A model generated the notes under the pieces. It searched no databases and was not told the DNA's origin. It saw only the letters and a list, made by a program, of their open reading frames with translations. Both the position numbers and the translations under genes were made by a program. A stretch of 20,449 nt of DNA from a virus: the IMG/VR virus record IMGVR_UViG_3300028840_000226, positions 1 to 20,449 of that record; one strand, given 5' to 3'. Shown piece after piece: positions 19,928 to 20,449 of the stretch. Position 1 is the stretch's first letter. Each line of letters starts with the position of its first letter.

Positions 19928-20449
19928 TTAAAGATTTGTTCCTTTTACGGGTTCCTTTTTGACCCAATTCAAGAGAGTAAGGTAAAGTGATTGTTTTCCT
20001 TCAGCATACTTCCTGTTATTTATCATTGAGTTCAGAAGGTCGATAATGTTCACGCCCCTCCTCTTCGCCTCACTTGATAACTTCAGGTAATCCGTAAACT
20101 TCATTTGGTTCGGAATCTTCAGGATATGAAAGGCAGGCTTGTTCAAAGCATTCGGGTAATCTTCCGTATTGAAAATCATGCCGACAAATCGGAAATATCC
20201 TTGTACAGCACTTTTATTATCAGATTCCCTCGCCTGAGCAAACTCAGGGAAATAAAAGTCTCGGTATGGAGTCAATTCATCTCCCTTCTTTTCTTTTACC
20301 TTTTCCTTATCCTTTACTTTTACCTTTTCCTTTTCTTTAAGGCTATTGATACCCTTTCGGTAGTCTTCCCATACTTCATGTTTTTTCAGTAATTTAATAT
20401 ACGATTGAATTGGTTTGCTTCCGCTCCCCTCATCCAACGTACCGTACTG
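19928..20449 (-). CDS. C-terminal part of a phage replication-type protein with Lys/Glu linker
   Basis: The frame is open to the right window edge (QYGTLDEGSGSKPIQSYIKL), so the N-terminus is missing; the TTG at 20437 is not a reliable start. About 40 residues in is a linker rich in Lys, Glu and Val (KEKEKVKVKDKEKVKEKKGD). It is followed by a folded domain with FYFPEFAQARESDNKSAVQG, LKIPNQMKFTDYLKLSSEAK, and LYLTLLNWVKKE. I associate this layout (N-terminal DNA-binding domain, KE linker, small helical C-terminal domain) with DnaD/primosome-like replication proteins of Bacteroidota phages, sometimes listed as a DUF4373-type architecture. The missing N-terminus makes this only a likely call. 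Confidence 0.6.
   Translation of the reverse strand, partial: QYGTLDEGSGSKPIQSYIKLLKKHEVWEDYRKGINSLKEKEKVKVKDKEKVKEKKGDELTPYRDFYFPEFAQARESDNKSAVQGYFRFVGMIFNTEDYPNALNKPAFHILKIPNQMKFTDYLKLSSEAKRRGVNIIDLLNSMINNRKYAEGKQSLYLTLLNWVKKEPVKGTNL
20285..20339. repeat. Six-base-period low-complexity repeat in replication gene
   Basis: On the plus strand this is a run of CTTTTAC / CTTTTC / CTTAT units that encodes the Lys/Glu linker. It is similar in kind to the repeat at 11664-11730, and both are flanked by a near-identical GATACCCTTTC word. Confidence 0.7.

Noticed and set aside
1-20449. tRNA genes, CRISPR array, insertion sequences or integrase
   Set aside because: I saw no cloverleaf-like tRNA sequence, no regularly spaced repeats, no transposase and no integrase or attachment-site repeats in the window.

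Overview
The window looks like part of a tailed double-stranded DNA phage (or prophage) genome. Every gene I can support lies on the minus strand, so transcription runs from high to low coordinates. The genes are packed end to end, mostly joined by 1-30 base overlaps (many are ATGA stop/start overlaps). A large terminase, a long tape-measure protein and tail-completion genes with no contractile-sheath gene point to a long-tailed, siphovirus-like phage. A Bacteroidota host is my inference. Start codons are preceded by A-rich sequence rather than AGGAGG, one candidate promoter resembles the Bacteroidota TTTG / TAnnTTTG type, and several small proteins resemble families I associate with Bacteroides-group phages. 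No database search was possible.

Region 1, about 20449-19132 (transcribed first): replication-type genes. These are the C-terminal part of a protein with a Lys/Glu-rich linker, a small unknown protein, and a stand-alone protein resembling the DNA-binding domain IV of DnaA. A control region follows at 19016-19131, with near-perfect palindromes, a candidate promoter and a strong intrinsic terminator that ends only 13 bases before the next start codon.

Region 2, about 19002-15340: accessory genes. These are a Trp-rich unknown protein, a small unknown protein, a ParB-like protein, a class I SAM methyltransferase, a GT-A type glycosyltransferase and three small proteins, one with a zinc-ribbon-like pattern. 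ParB, methyltransferase and glycosyltransferase form one overlapping cassette that could modify DNA or a surface glycan.

Region 3, about 15368-11750: packaging. It holds a small-terminase-like protein, small unknowns, a two-helix membrane protein, an HNH nuclease, a conserved-looking 99-residue protein and the large terminase. Two very small membrane proteins follow (35 and 53 residues).

Region 4, about 11733-2120: tail. It starts with a Lys-rich small protein and a Lys/Ala-rich protein. Next is a probable tail-assembly chaperone pair (gpG/gpGT type) joined by a -1 frameshift at a nine-T run. A helical protein, tail-completion and neck-like proteins, two large tail proteins carrying inserted beta-rich domains, the 1021-residue tape measure and a small helix-turn-helix-like protein complete it.

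Region 5, 2119-1: a 186-base gap with a hairpin, then head genes: a ClpP-type prohead protease fused to a coiled-coil scaffold, and the major capsid protein, cut by the window edge. The head genes therefore follow the tail genes and no portal gene is visible, which departs from the usual terminase-portal-protease-capsid-tail order.
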